DNA of 64,000 bases from Clusia tigrina (Eukaryota; Arthropoda; Insecta; Diptera; Clusiidae): positions 2,832,001 to 2,896,000 of the forward strand of contig OV050033.1 in the NCBI GenBank assembly GCA_920105625.2, given 5' to 3'. Position 1 is the stretch's first letter. Each line of letters begins with the position of its first letter. Below the pieces are notes generated by a model. That model was given only the letters and a program-made list of their open reading frames with translations. It ran no database searches and was not told where the DNA came from. The translations under genes were made by a program, and so were the position numbers. Of the stretch, positions 38,212 through 49,505 are shown piece by piece.

Positions 38212-41200
38212 ATCCATTTCCATGGCGTCGAGCACTTCTATGTCATCAAAATTATCCCTAGGCAGGAAATCAGCACGCTCCCTCAAGAGGAACAACTCGT
38301 GTGGGTCAACTGGAGTGTCCATGGCCACAGAAGCCACCTCGACAGCTCCCAAATCAATACCAGCGGGCTGCATGTGGGATGGCAATACAGCAATTGATGA
38401 ATTGAACTCTTTGTCCAGACAATTGGAACTTTTCACTGTTTTCACTTTGGCACTTGGAATCGCAGAATCACGCTCCGCTCGTGTTAATGCGTATCTGTGG
38501 TATTCCTGCAACCACAATTCGCGACAATAGCGGCGGCACAGAATAAGTCGATTTTTAGTTTGCAAATAACGTATACTTTTGCTTATATTGAAGCCACTAC
38601 GCACAAACGCTCCCGAAAGATCGTAGAAAAACTGCACTGCACTCAAGGCGTGAAACGTAAGTGCAGCCATTGGCTAAAAGATACTCTGTATCGCACAGAT
38701 CTATATGCGTTTGTGTGTGGTTTTGCAGTTCTTTCTTTCTACTTGCTGCCCCCACGTTTTGACAGTTTGCCTCTGTTCTTTATGCTCGTGCTATTCGCTC
38801 AGCTGTTCGCAGCGAATGAACGACGTCGGTAAACTCTTATCTGCCCGTCTGAGTGAGATGCTGAATACATACTTTTGAGCTCAGCTGTTCTCTAGCCGAT
38901 GAACTTTGTATCTGCGTATTTGGTGCATTCACTTTCCGTGTTTTTAAGTGTGTGCATGTGTGCGTTTCACCTTTTCCAGGCGTATTGAAAGACTAAAACC
39001 CGGAGTAGAATTTGCTTGACTTTCACTTGTAGAATTGTGTCGAGTTTTTAAATCCCCACTAATTAATTGATTAGATATTTATGTTTCTGCATGTTGGATT
39101 GTTGTCTTAAGGCGCTTTAATCACTTAGAGAACTCATTACTCACAATTGAAAGCAGGCGACTAACCCGTAAATTATATTAAAAATTCTCACATAAAATAT
39201 TTTTCACTAAATGTTTGTAAATATTTAATTCAAGGAACCCACACACATCTGGTCTTTAAATACTTAGCAGGATAGAGGATTTCAGTGGTTTCAATAAACT
39301 GTGAGTACGACCTCCTAATTCCTGAATTCTATATGCAGGTAGGCGTGAGTTGTTACGCCCACTATGATTAACAAGTTTTGTAATCTTAATATGTTCCTTT
39401 ATAGCAAGCTGTATTAGAAAATCTTGTATAGATCTCCAGTCATGCATTTACGTCTATTGTAAGCGATAAATTTTGGTTAACCCACCCATTTTTGAATTGG
39501 TGTTTTAAATTTAGTTGCTGTGATCAGTCTTGTGTCACTTCTTTGCTAAATGTGTGAATTGTGGGCGTGAAATTATTATACCAGATGCACATTATTTGCA
39601 TGCACACTAGTATGGGAGACCACTACATTTATTCATAATATATCAATGGGAATATAGCTAGGATAATAGCAATGAGTCTACTAAGATCTGCATGCACATA
39701 TTTACAAAATTATAATATTAATTACCATCAATTGGACCGAAGTTATAGTAATTTAAAAAAAAGCCTAAAGTTACATACATATGTATATGGAAGGTAGATC
39801 TTCACAAAGAGGTTCATTTAGGTATACAGTCACTACACTAGACTGGTTACACTTTTTTGTAAAGTTCCACAAAGATACATATCTCCAAAAAAGTGAGCCA
39901 CAAACGAACTGACAAAAACCAAATTGACTCCAAAAATTATGCTCATCATTTATATCCATGTATGTATATATGTATATGTCCATAGGAGGCACGCATCCTT
40001 ACGGGAGTAGTAAACCTGCTCAACCCCACAAGTTTAGTATATAGCCCTTTTAAGGGTAAACGGTATAAAAATTGTGTTGTGAATAGAGCAAAATGCGGAC
40101 TCATCGCCAATGTAGTGCTTTTGTGACTCAGTTTCTATATATACACATATCAGTATATAGAAGAAGAGGAAGAGCCAAATGCACATATGATTCACAATGA
40201 TTATTTATTTGTATCTTTCTCTATTTTTCTCACGAAATAAAAATCATACAAATTAACTAAATCAAATATCGTAATATACTTGTATATAAGGTAATATACT
40301 TGATTATAAGGTAATATATTGATCTAACTCATATATTTAGTAGCGCCATCTGGCTCTGCGTCGACATATTGAACCATTCAATTTGTGCAATTTGTATAGA
40401 AAGGAAACAAAATTGTATCTCCTGCTGTCTAAACCTCTCGATTTTTATTCGCAGTCAATCAGGTTGAGAAATCTTCTCCTCCTCCCATAAGAGAAGATTA
40501 GTTGCCACTGCAATTGAAAGCAAAGATGATACGGGCGAATTCTCTCACGTCCTTGGTTGAACCAGAGATAAACAAACCTATCCATATAGGCAACTAATGA
40601 TAAACCAAGACATTTTTTTTTGACGTCAGAAAATTCGACGTTTAAGCGTCCCGTCTCTATGGTCTCTTGTTGAACTGCTTAAGTGAGTGTTGCTTATTCC
40701 AATTCTATTAGCAATTATATTGAACAAATTGATTGATCTATCGGTCGTTATTCCAATATGAACGTCGATTCGTGTGAATGATTAACACAAATATATTAGC
40801 ATGTTATTTTCGTAATTTTCTCATACTTTAAAGGCACTTAGTTCTAATCAATATCGATCGCTGCGAAGGATGGCATATATTCGGGGCTTCATTCAGTTTT
40901 GATAATTCATCAATCAATATGTTTCGCAACTATTTTATTAATTGCTGCATTAAAGTCCCTAAATATTTACTACGCACGTTTAATTTAGAAATTATCTCGA
41001 TTTTGAGAGGGGGCAACCACGATTTCATTCTTTTGGCACAGTATAACACCTACCTTTTGTTCTGAAAACATGAAGTAGAAAAACAATTCTCCAAAAAAAA
41101 CCTAAATTGAATATGTATTGAAGAAAATGTTGTGGAGGAGGGTGAGCCCAACACACAGTCTCTTGTATACCCCACTGATCTTCATGTAGCTCAGTTCGCA

Positions 41201-41513
41201 ATCATATCTAAAAATCTAATTTTTCACTTGGCAAATCACGAAAAAACAACTTCACTTCTCTTTTGCACTTAATTGATCATAAAATGATATCTGGTAAATT
41301 GTTATCGCAGAAGTCCAATAACCACCATTCCTACATATATGGATTTTACACACACACATATCCAGGTTCATAGCATATTTATTCATGTGTGTGTGTATTT
41401 CGTAGTCGTTCATTTCGACTCACCTTATCATCTTTGCCATCATCGGCGTCTTTATCGGCAGCATTTTCTAGTTTGGGTTTATTCTTCTTTGGTTGCCTTT
41501 TAAAACAAGGCAT
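38212..41513 (-). CDS. galectin: Alternative upstream coding exons, probably the long galectin leader
   Basis: Exon A at 41424-41513 starts MPCFKRQPKKNKPKLEN and ends KDDK with a strong phase-0 donor (gtgagt). Exon B, up to 38505 and ending at 38212, reads EYHRYALTRAERDSA..DDIEVLDAMEMD with a phase-0 gtaaat donor. Spliced to the galectin exon at 28816 (phase-0 acceptor), A+B give a 507-aa galectin with a 128-residue N-terminal extension. Exon B's 5' boundary is ambiguous: the frame is open to an ATG at 38670 and several other AG acceptors exist, so B could instead start its own transcript. Drosophila galectin is reported to carry a unique N-terminal peptide, which fits. The alternative is an unrelated minus-strand gene. 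Assignment is by phase and strand only. Confidence 0.45.
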
Positions 41514-42594
41514 GTTTCTTTCGTTATAATTTACAAAAAGTTGGAATTTTTTATAATTTATGTATTTATTTATTGTTATATATATTTGATAGTTTTTTCT
41601 CTTACTGCCGTTGATCGCCGTAAGTTAAAATTGTCTTTATACACATAAATATAAATTCACTCTAGTTTTTCTTTCGCACTCACTTCTCATTCAAGATTAT
41701 TCGCTCATTTTACCGCGAATTTTCACACAAATTGTCGTTAACAACGTTTGGCAAAGTCAGGTATAATAATAATCAATTAACATATTTCAATAGTTTCCAT
41801 AAATCCATGGATCATTTTAAAAAAATATTTGTTTCGTATTCGTATGCGCCAAGGTCACTCTCGCAAGTTTTCGCCAGCTCACTCACGCACCCACTCTGTT
41901 GTGGTACAACTAAAAATACCGTTGGATCTTCTTCATTCTGCCTTCGTCCACGGCTGACTGAATTTTAGATATTGTATAGACATTTTGTCTTGCAAATTTC
42001 GTGGTTTATTCTTTTATTCAAAAAACATAAGTATGTAATTAATTAATTATGCCCTACACTCGCAAGAGAAGGGTACATCAATGCGTTTATGCCTTTGTGA
42101 TCTCGATATATGTAGCATATGAGTAGACTAATTATGGAATTTAAGTTAAATTAATTAACTCATATTCACACAAAGGCAAAATACCTGACTCGAATGTAGG
42201 ATTAACTCCATACTATTTATTTATATTAAATTAACCTATAATTACAAATTGTAAGCCAAAAAAGCGGGCAGCATTAGCATCGATGGCCTCAGTACTATAT
42301 TTTATTCCTATATATATTATATTTAGATACCGACCGAGAATAAGTACAAGTAAAGAAATGAAATTTTGAAATGGCATTGATAAGGAAAACTAAAATTGAT
42401 TTTATAGAAAACTTCCAGTCACAGCCGTGATCATACGAACTACTGTCATGCGTACATGTACTTACATTAGATAAGATTATGATACATGGGCTGAAATTGT
42501 ACAATATTCACTTAGTTAGTTGCATGTCAGCTTTGGGGATAATTTCAAGTTGAAACCAATAGAAAACACAGTAAAAGTTAAACAGCTTCGCAGA
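38671..42594. other. AT-rich region around the long galectin leader exon
   Basis: Apart from the exon at 41424-41513 and the MITE end at 40.6 kb I see only short AT-rich motifs, e.g. a GGTAATATACTTG repeat at about 40,268-40,320. Confidence 0.4.
40614..40672. mobile_element. Solo terminal repeat of the same MITE family
   Basis: GACGTCAGAAAATTCGACGT followed by TTAAGCGTCCCGTCTCTATG..GTCTCTTGTT matches the 36.7-36.9 kb element termini, including the GTCAGAAAATT subterminal segment. The partner terminus was not found nearby. Confidence 0.65.
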
Positions 42595-43136
42595 ATGTCT
42601 TCTCCCAACCCACACGATGTGGAGGCAATGGACGAAATATCACTAATCAATGTGGAAACAAATCGCTTTCCATATTGCATCGTTTGGACGCCTATTCCAT
42701 TTCTTACATGGATCTCTCCACTGATTGGACACTTGGGAATTTGCATGTCGGATGGTGTTATACGCGACTATTCTGATTCCTATTTTGTCTCCTCCGACAA
42801 TATGAAATATGGATCACCGACACGTTATTTGCGGCTATATCCTAAACATGTTGAAGGTGTCCGTTACCAATGGGATGAAGCAGTTGCAAGGGCCGCTGTA
42901 GCGTTCGGCACTTGCGAGCATAAAACATTCACCTGCAACTCATATACCACGGTGGCATTTGCACTTAATGAAATGGAGTAAGGGAAAAGTCCAATTGGGG
43001 TGTAATGCTCATCGGACTATGGGTATACTTTTCGGCTCGTTATGTGGGAGTGATGGGGTTTCTGAAATCTCGGTTTCCATTAATAGCAGCCCTAGTAATT
43101 TGTTGCCGAAAATATAGTACAAAACGAAATGCATAA
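42595..43136 (+). pseudogene. TMEM222/RTE1-like tandem paralog disrupted by a 1-bp deletion
   Basis: The frame opens at ATG 42595 (MSSPNPHDVEAMDE) and matches the neighbouring TMEM222-like gene through NRFPYCIVWTPIPFLTW, IGHLGICMSDGVIRDY and SPTRYLRLYPKHVEG to ALNEME, where it hits TAA at 42979-42981. Shifting by one base at 42979-42980 restores homology at once (REKSNWGVM.., then YVGVMGFLKSRFP). That frame stays open for 51 codons to a stop at 43134-43136, near the expected family end. There are no other lesions. It may be a very young pseudogene, a truncated 128-aa product lacking the C-terminal membrane region, or a base-call error. The conserved NCHS motif is also replaced (TCNSYTT). Confidence 0.85.
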
Positions 43137-43157
43137 TCTTATATATAAATTGATTAT

Positions 43158-43225
43158 TTGCTAGTACTCATTCCCCCAATCCCTTGTGGACATAATTAAA
43201 AATTCTAAAATAATAAAATTAAAAT
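43158..43225 (+). mobile_element. SINE 3' body fragment behind the broken TMEM222 paralog
   Basis: GCTAGTACTCATTCCCCCAA followed by TCCCTTGTGGACATAATTAA matches the SINE body. It starts about 20 bp after the restored-frame stop of the upstream pseudogene. Confidence 0.55.
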
Positions 43226-43653
43226 TCTATTTAAACATTTTAAAAAGTTATTTACGTAAATAACAATTTAACTTGAAATTGCAACCCTGACAAACTGCGA
43301 CCTTGTAATACTTTCGTTGAAGTTGGCAACATTGCTGGATACAGAAAAAAATAAATACAGAAAATTCCATTAAAAAAACGAAATATACAGAACTAAAAGT
43401 ATATTGATAAGAGAAAAACAAGATTTTTCAAAAGCACTTAATACATTTTTTTCTTTTTAGTCTTTAATATCGGTTGAGTTCTCTACTGATGGCATTTTTC
43501 TTTGTTCAAATGGATTAGAATATAAACAATTACAATTTCCGGATGAGAAATTTTCAGTAAAAATTGCACTTATTTAATTTGTGATTAAAATAGGAGAGCA
43601 AGCTGAAGCATTTGGTTAATAAATTGGAAGTCGTAATTCAGAAACGTTATAAA

Positions 43654-44214
43654 ATGTCCGGCAGCAATTCCCCAGAAAACTCTACGGCAGACGAAAATTC
43701 CAATGTGGCGGAGAACGCCCCTTTGCCACCCATCAATTTTGAGGCGGCCCGTTATCCATACTGTATTGTTTGGACTCCAATTCCAGTGCTCACCTGGTTC
43801 TTTCCAATAATTGGCCACATGGGCATTTGCATGTCCAACGGTGTCATTCGCGATTTTGCTGGCCCATATTTCGTGTCTGAAGACAATATGGGATTTGGAC
43901 GACCCACACGTTACTTGCGTCTACATCCCAAGCATGTTGCAGGCGGTCGCTTCGAGTGGGATGAAGCTGTCTCCAGGGCTTCTGTGTTGTACGGTACACG
44001 TATGCACAATATTTTCTGCGACAACTGTCACTCGCATGTGGCGACTGCACTCTCTGGTATGCGCTACAAGCAAAAAACCAATTGGAATATGGTGATACTT
44101 GCATTTTGGATGTTCTTGTGCGGCCGTCATGTTGGTGTGATGGGATTTTTAAAGACTTGGGTACCATTTATCCTTATTGTCATCATTTGCACTATTGTAG
44201 CTTATTACATCTAA
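43654..44214 (+). CDS. TMEM222: TMEM222/RTE1-family (DUF778) membrane protein, intact copy, 186 aa
   Basis: This is a single-exon gene. ATG at 43654 was chosen because MSGSNSPENS begins a normal-looking disordered acidic N-terminus, although the frame is open slightly upstream. The family core is complete: RYPYCIVWTPIPVLTW, IGHMGICMSNGVIRDF, GPYFVSEDNM, GRPTRYLRL, and the conserved Cys/His cluster FCDNCHSHVATAL. A hydrophobic C-terminus (about residues 145-186) follows, with one or two membrane spans. Human TMEM222 and plant RTE1 share these motifs. The molecular role is poorly defined; RTE1 affects an ethylene receptor in plants. The gene lies ~520 bp downstream of a diverged, broken paralog in the same orientation, which indicates a local tandem duplication. 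Confidence 0.93.
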   Translation: MSGSNSPENSTADENSNVAENAPLPPINFEAARYPYCIVWTPIPVLTWFFPIIGHMGICMSNGVIRDFAGPYFVSEDNMGFGRPTRYLRLHPKHVAGGRFEWDEAVSRASVLYGTRMHNIFCDNCHSHVATALSGMRYKQKTNWNMVILAFWMFLCGRHVGVMGFLKTWVPFILIVIICTIVAYYI

Positions 44215-44304
44215 ACCAAACTAGCGAAATTATTATAACTCTAAGTAAAATATTAAATGTATTAACTTATTTATTGATGTTAAATGTAAATGACTAAGAA
44301 TGTA

Positions 44305-44310
44305 AATAAA
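44305..44310 (+). terminator. Candidate poly(A) signal for TMEM222-like gene
   Basis: AATAAA lies 91 nt after the stop codon of the plus-strand gene. Confidence 0.55.
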
Positions 44311-44427
44311 CTTCCTCTAACGTACACTCTAAAAACTTGAAGACTACTCTATTCTGCCTATGCAAGTATAACTTGAAAAAAATTCGATATTTGTCTAGTG
44401 GTGGCATTTTGCCTCAATCACTGGAGA

Positions 44428-44460
44428 TTTATTATTTATTCAATTCAAGTTAAATTTATT
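44428..44460 (-). terminator. Candidate poly(A) signals for Ssb-c31a
   Basis: Minus-strand AATAAA occurs at 44455-44460, 44435-44440 and 44428-44433, 75-107 nt beyond the stop codon. Confidence 0.5.
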
Positions 44461-44534
44461 TCATATTTAACATGACCCAAAAAAAAGTGAACTAACTAAA
44501 AGAGTTGGGAAGAGAAATAGTTCACACTAAAGCC

Positions 44535-44928
44535 TCAATCAAGCAGAGCCTTGTCCACCTCTGCGGCAACTTCCATCAGTTTTTTCCACTGTGTAATGGA
44601 CAGAGAGATGCCTTTCTTCCCGGGTAATATTTCACCATCCTTCTCGTAGAATTCACGAATGTCCACCATTTTGCGACCACGAAAATCGTTTATGCGCACC
44701 TGGCGCATCTTCTCCAAAACCCACTGATTTGGCTTGCCGGCTTTTCCACCGCCATTTGACGAAGATGTGTCTTTGGATTTTTTCGATGGTGGTGGATTTT
44801 TCTGCAACAGAATATAAGGTTAGTTTGGAAGTGTACATGAAAATAGATTTAATTCTTTTTCTTACGTCGTCTGGACCAGAATCGCTGTCTGATGTGGAGT
44901 CACTTTTCGGTTTCCTTGTTTTCGGCAT
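44535..44928 (-). CDS. Ssb-c31a: PC4/Sub1-type RNA polymerase II transcriptional coactivator (single-stranded DNA-binding), 109 aa
   Basis: There are two coding exons, 44866-44928 (21 codons) and 44535-44801 (88 codons plus stop), joined in phase 0 across a 64-bp GT-AG intron. The N-terminus MPKTRKPKSDSTSDSDSG is the Ser/Asp-rich acidic tail typical of PC4. A Lys-rich linker follows, then the PC4 ssDNA-binding fold: VRINDFRGRKMVDIREFYE, then LPGKKGISLSITQWKKL. Length and motifs match Drosophila Ssb-c31a (about 110 aa). The family binds single-stranded and melted promoter DNA in the nucleus and bridges activators to Pol II. The gene is convergent with the TMEM222 gene, the two stops being 320 bp apart. 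Confidence 0.96.
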
Positions 44929-46867
44929 TATTAATCAAATATCTAACAAAACTGTGTAATTGATACTAAAATGTATATATACGTTTCTTGTTTCCACTGG
45001 CTTCAACTTTTCGGCAATATATGGCGGGAAAGAGAGGACGCCAATATACCTTTCTTCGTTCTTGCCGGAACGAATAAAAATGAAACACAATTAAATGGTT
45101 GCATTTTCTAAAAGGAACCAAATTTGTGTATTGAATAGCGTTGTAAACATAAGTAGCAGCGACATTGTGGACGTAATCGGTCAAAAATTGTTTATGAGTG
45201 TATAACCAAATAAAAAATATCGCTATCGCATGTGTCTGTTATATATTAGAGATATTTTCATTTCCCAACCACACTTAAATAATAGTTCGCGTTGCAAAAA
45301 GTTCACTTTCAGTTCATGAACTAGTTGCATTGAAATTTTTCTAGTGCAGCTCAATTGTTGTACTGTTTAGAAAGTTAACTAACATTTTCGAATTTTTTGC
45401 TGTATTCCCATAATTCTTAATTTAATTATATATAAAATATGCACTTTCTGAATTTAAAATAAGGAATAATAATCACTTCCATTGCATAAACGTAATTCAT
45501 TTTCTTCCTCTTCGACTGAAATAATTAATAATGTATCAATTATTTTATTTTCAATGTACAATGTACAATTATCGAATTCACTACAACTTTATAGCGTTTA
45601 ATTGTAAACCAAACTTCATATTATGAACTTTTTCTTTACTTTCCTGCTCGCGTCGCAAACGTCAAATTATTGTATTGAAATTGCACGAACTGAAAGTTAA
45701 CTACTACTGCACGAGTTCTTGAAACGTGAGCAAACTTCATATGTATGTGTGACTGCATGTCTTTTTTTATTTGTGCCAACGTGTTGTTTTTCTATTTCTA
45801 GGCTGTGTTATCTACTATTAAGATACAAGTAATTGAACAAGTGACTTTTTGCAGTACATAATTTAGAGATTATTTGTAAGACTACCGGTAATAAATTAAT
45901 CGCTTTCCATAATTTTTTTTAGTAGCACTGGTAGAAAATAAAGTAAAACTGTAGTTTTTCAATGTCCTGATACATGTAAACAACTCAAAAGCATGATTTT
46001 TTCAAATTTTTTTAGAAAATCGCCAAAATTATAAGAAAAAACCCGTTTTCATAAAATCAATAATGAATAATGAAGTTGAACTTACAATTTGTTTTTCTTA
46101 TTTGAAATGTTGCTTCCCGGAGATCGTGAAATATATTAAAAGAATTAAAACAATATATAAAAATAAATATTCAACAGAATTCTAGTTGTTTCAATCACCA
46201 TTTATAAAATTGCTGCTTGAATAATTCCATACCATTATTTTATATCTTTGAAAGTGTTTTTAAAACAATAACATTTCTTTCTAGTATAAGATTTTGAGTG
46301 AAATTATGGATGGATTCCTATATCACAATCTGCGGAAACCAACAAAGAAGCATTTTTATAGTAATTTTTTACTATAATATCAATCAATTTGAAATCTGAA
46401 CATGCAACTATCCACTTCACTGATAAGGCCGCTATATGGTTAACAAAATATGTTTAGATTTTATGATGCACCCTCTGTATATCCTTTAAGATAAGGTAAT
46501 TCTTTAGAGTACAAAGTCTGTGAATCCTTATCTTCTGTAGTGTTGTGTGGTCTTCTTACGGCTTGCTTAGTGAGTAGTAATTGCACGTAATACCTAAATA
46601 AACAATACAATCGGTTATAAATAAGCGAGAATTTGAACATTATGAACCTAAACCAACAACACCAGCATCTAAAATAATTTTTGAATAGTCAACTAGTATA
46701 TACGGAATTTGTATAGAAATAAAGCAGTCATAATTTGGTATTCAATTGAATATGCTTTAACTAGCAGTAAATGCGTTTAGAACATTTTAAGTCTAGAGAT
46801 GACGCCAACATTTGTGAGATAAGGTAATACAAATACTAAAGATTTTTCTCAAGCTATAGTGTTATGT

Positions 46868-46879
46868 TATATATATATA

Positions 46880-46943
<64 letters not shown>
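46868..46943. repeat. (TA)n microsatellite
   Basis: A ~75-bp AT dinucleotide run with one early interruption. Confidence 0.95.
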
Positions 46944-46945
<2 letters not shown>

Positions 46946-47549
46946 CATTTTTAAGGAATATTCGTATGATTTGGAGGGAATGTACATATATTTTGGTGTA
47001 TAAAAGATACACTTTTCTGTAGTTGTTTTCTGTATGCGTTAACCAGATTATAAGGATACTACATTCACTTATAGGCCTGTATCAGATATCAAATATATGA
47101 ATAATTATAAAAAGAATCAAAAGAATAAAATATGGGATACAAATTTTAATTTAAAATAATTGTCAAAAACTTAATTTTATAATATTACCAGTGTTATATG
47201 TAAAAGAAAGTCATATTGACAATTAATACAAAAATAAAAACAAAACTAACGAAATGTATTTAAAAACAGCCCAAATGAGATATAATTTAAATATAATTAT
47301 TTTTTTATATATAATAAAAAGAAAATTAAACATAAAATATTACCAATATCAGACACATACGTTGTATTTGTTAACACAAATTTGAAAAAATATCCCTAAT
47401 CTACATATATGAAAGTATTTCTTTACGAATCTGGTGAATGTGGTTATTCCACCGTAATAATTGTCAGACGGAGAATCAGATCTTATAGTTATTTTGGACA
47501 CGCCACTTGTGCTCATCAGAGATCTTTCAATGAAAGGCAATTTTTTCCC

Positions 47550-47625
47550 AAGCATGTATTATGTCTCAGGCATCAACCGGACACCAACTATGAACTCTCC
47601 CAGGAATCGAACCTGGGCCTTCAGT
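47550..47625 (-). mobile_element. tRNA-like B-box segment, possible SINE head
   Basis: The minus strand contains CCAGGTTCGATTCCTGG, a perfect B box in a 5-bp T-arm-like stem. No acceptor stem or A box of a true tRNA could be built around it. Confidence 0.35.
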
Positions 47626-48028
47626 TATTACATTTTTCCATCTGGACAACTATTATATATATTTTAAAAATTTAATTTAAATGTTTCTTATTTTTATCTT
47701 TAATTGTTTAGTGATGAATACGTATAATTGTTTAGCTTTCCATTTTCACAGATTTAAAAAACAGTATGCGACTAGTAAAATCATTTAAGATTCATTGTAA
47801 GTGTAAATTTATTAGTTTAAAATAACTCAGGAAATAAATTAATTATTGCATAAGTATTGAAAATAAGAAGTATTTAACACTAGCAATTAACGCTCTTGGC
47901 AGAAATGATCCTTCCTCAAATAAGACCGTGAAAACAAATATATATATAAATTTTTTTCTTCCTGCTGGCAGTGCCTTTTCCAATGGTGATTTTAGCAGTA
48001 TGTACATGATGAATATTCATTTTGTTTG

Positions 48029-48359
48029 TCAGTTGTTTGTCATTCATTCAACATTATTCATCAAGTTTAATCAAAGTGTAGCAAAAAACTGTGGAAAAGC
48101 TAAACGTTGATGGCACAAATACTGAAAAATTAAAAATTGTGTAGAAAAATTTATAATATAGTGTTTTTAAATTACAAGTGAAAATTGTCAGTAATTGAAA
48201 AAGTGTTCTGAACGAAACCTATAAATATATACATATAGTCTGTGCGTATATAAGCATCAGCAGTTTCATCTAACAGTATAAAAGGAAGAAAAGGGACTTG
48301 AAAATGCATTGTTAAGAAAATAAAAGAAAATTGAAGAAAGCAAAAAAAAGTTTGAAGAG
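48029..48359 (+). promoter_or_regulatory. Candidate Ube4B promoter and remote leader exon
   Basis: An initiator-consensus TCAGTT at 48029-48034 is followed by ~330 bp of A-rich, noncoding, leader-like sequence that ends in a strong donor, GAAGAG|gtgagtaaa, at 48359/48360. The nearest matching downstream acceptor is 49966/49967. That would give a 1.6-kb first intron for Ube4B. No TATA box is obvious. This is inferred from signals only. Confidence 0.33.
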
Positions 48360-49435
48360 GTGAGTAAATGCAGTTTACTGGATATATCAGCAGAACAAAT
48401 TAAGGAAAATTTGAGGAAGTAATATTGAAACGACATTGCGGAAAATTAATTGCGTTGGTGTCCCCAAACAACAATTGCGTAGTTCCGTTAATTTATGTTG
48501 CTTTTTTACTTATTTTTGGTTGGTGTATACTTATTTTTATTATGTCGAATCTCATATAAAGTTCTGTGTTCTATTTTTCTGCAAAGAACAAAGCAATATG
48601 AAGGCTCATCCTTTCTCACGTTCACTCGATGACCCCTTGAATGCGTTTCTTTGTGCCGCACACACTCAAGCACCATCAATCTTTATAGGCTTCCAAATAT
48701 ACAGTCCGTTCCCGATTTCCTGCTTGTCACTCGTTCACCTTCACATTACACGGATCTACCCCCTTCTGCAGTGCAGTTGTTGTTGCTTTGTGTCATAAAA
48801 TTTATTTAAAATATGTATATTGAACGAATGCGATTTTGTTTATGCTTCGAGTGGTATTTTATTTACTTTTGCATATTTATGCATTCGGCTAATGCACTTA
48901 TTTAATTGCAGGTTGCCTAACTTTATCTTTTTCATTTCTTATTATTGATTTCTAAAAATAGTCCATGTAAGTTCGTGTGTTGAAATTTTATAAAATTGTA
49001 AATTATTGAACATGAAAAGAGAAAGTTTACTAATCTTGCAAGTATATTTCGAATTTGGAATAAATGTGGGTGTAATATTTATTACTTTCCTGCTGCTGCA
49101 CTTCGCTTCAAAAAAGACAGTTTTGGTTTTCACTCTATTTGCTGGCAGGGCTCATTAGAATCAGACAACAAAATGAACGAGTCTTCTTCGGCTTGAGTAG
49201 GCAATTTTTATAATTAAAGAATATTGTGGTTCGTGTATCAATTAAAATTAAAAAAAATGAAGGCAATCTCATTGTAATTTGTGTGAAAACGTATGGGGTC
49301 AGTGCAACACCCACATTGTTCAGTGGGTGTACCAACGTGTGTGAAGTTGGACGGGCAAAGAAAAATTTTGTTAACCAACGACTGCAAAAATATGACCTAT
49401 TTTTGTGGATCGTAACCAATAAGGTTAGATAACCA

Positions 49436-49505
49436 CCCATCTCAGTGAGACTCGAACGAGAAAACCTCGAGCAGGTCATGGGATGGGCAGCAGTCGCTTC
49501 GTACA
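49436..49505 (-). mobile_element. Weak tRNA-like segment
   Basis: The minus strand has CTCGTTCGAGTCTCACTGAG, similar to a B box, downstream of a TGCTCGAGG stretch. No complete cloverleaf is visible. It is possibly another tRNA-derived repeat. Confidence 0.22.

Larger units (their letters stand above)
44929..48028. other. Very AT-rich spacer upstream of Ssb-c31a, no gene seen
   Basis: The first ~250 bp presumably hold the Ssb-c31a promoter and leader. The rest is AT-rich with a (TA)n run and one tRNA-like segment. Confidence 0.5.

Noticed and set aside
48436..48798. 120-codon plus-strand frame
   Set aside because: It lies in the proposed Ube4B 5' intron, is hydrophobic from T-rich composition and matches no family.
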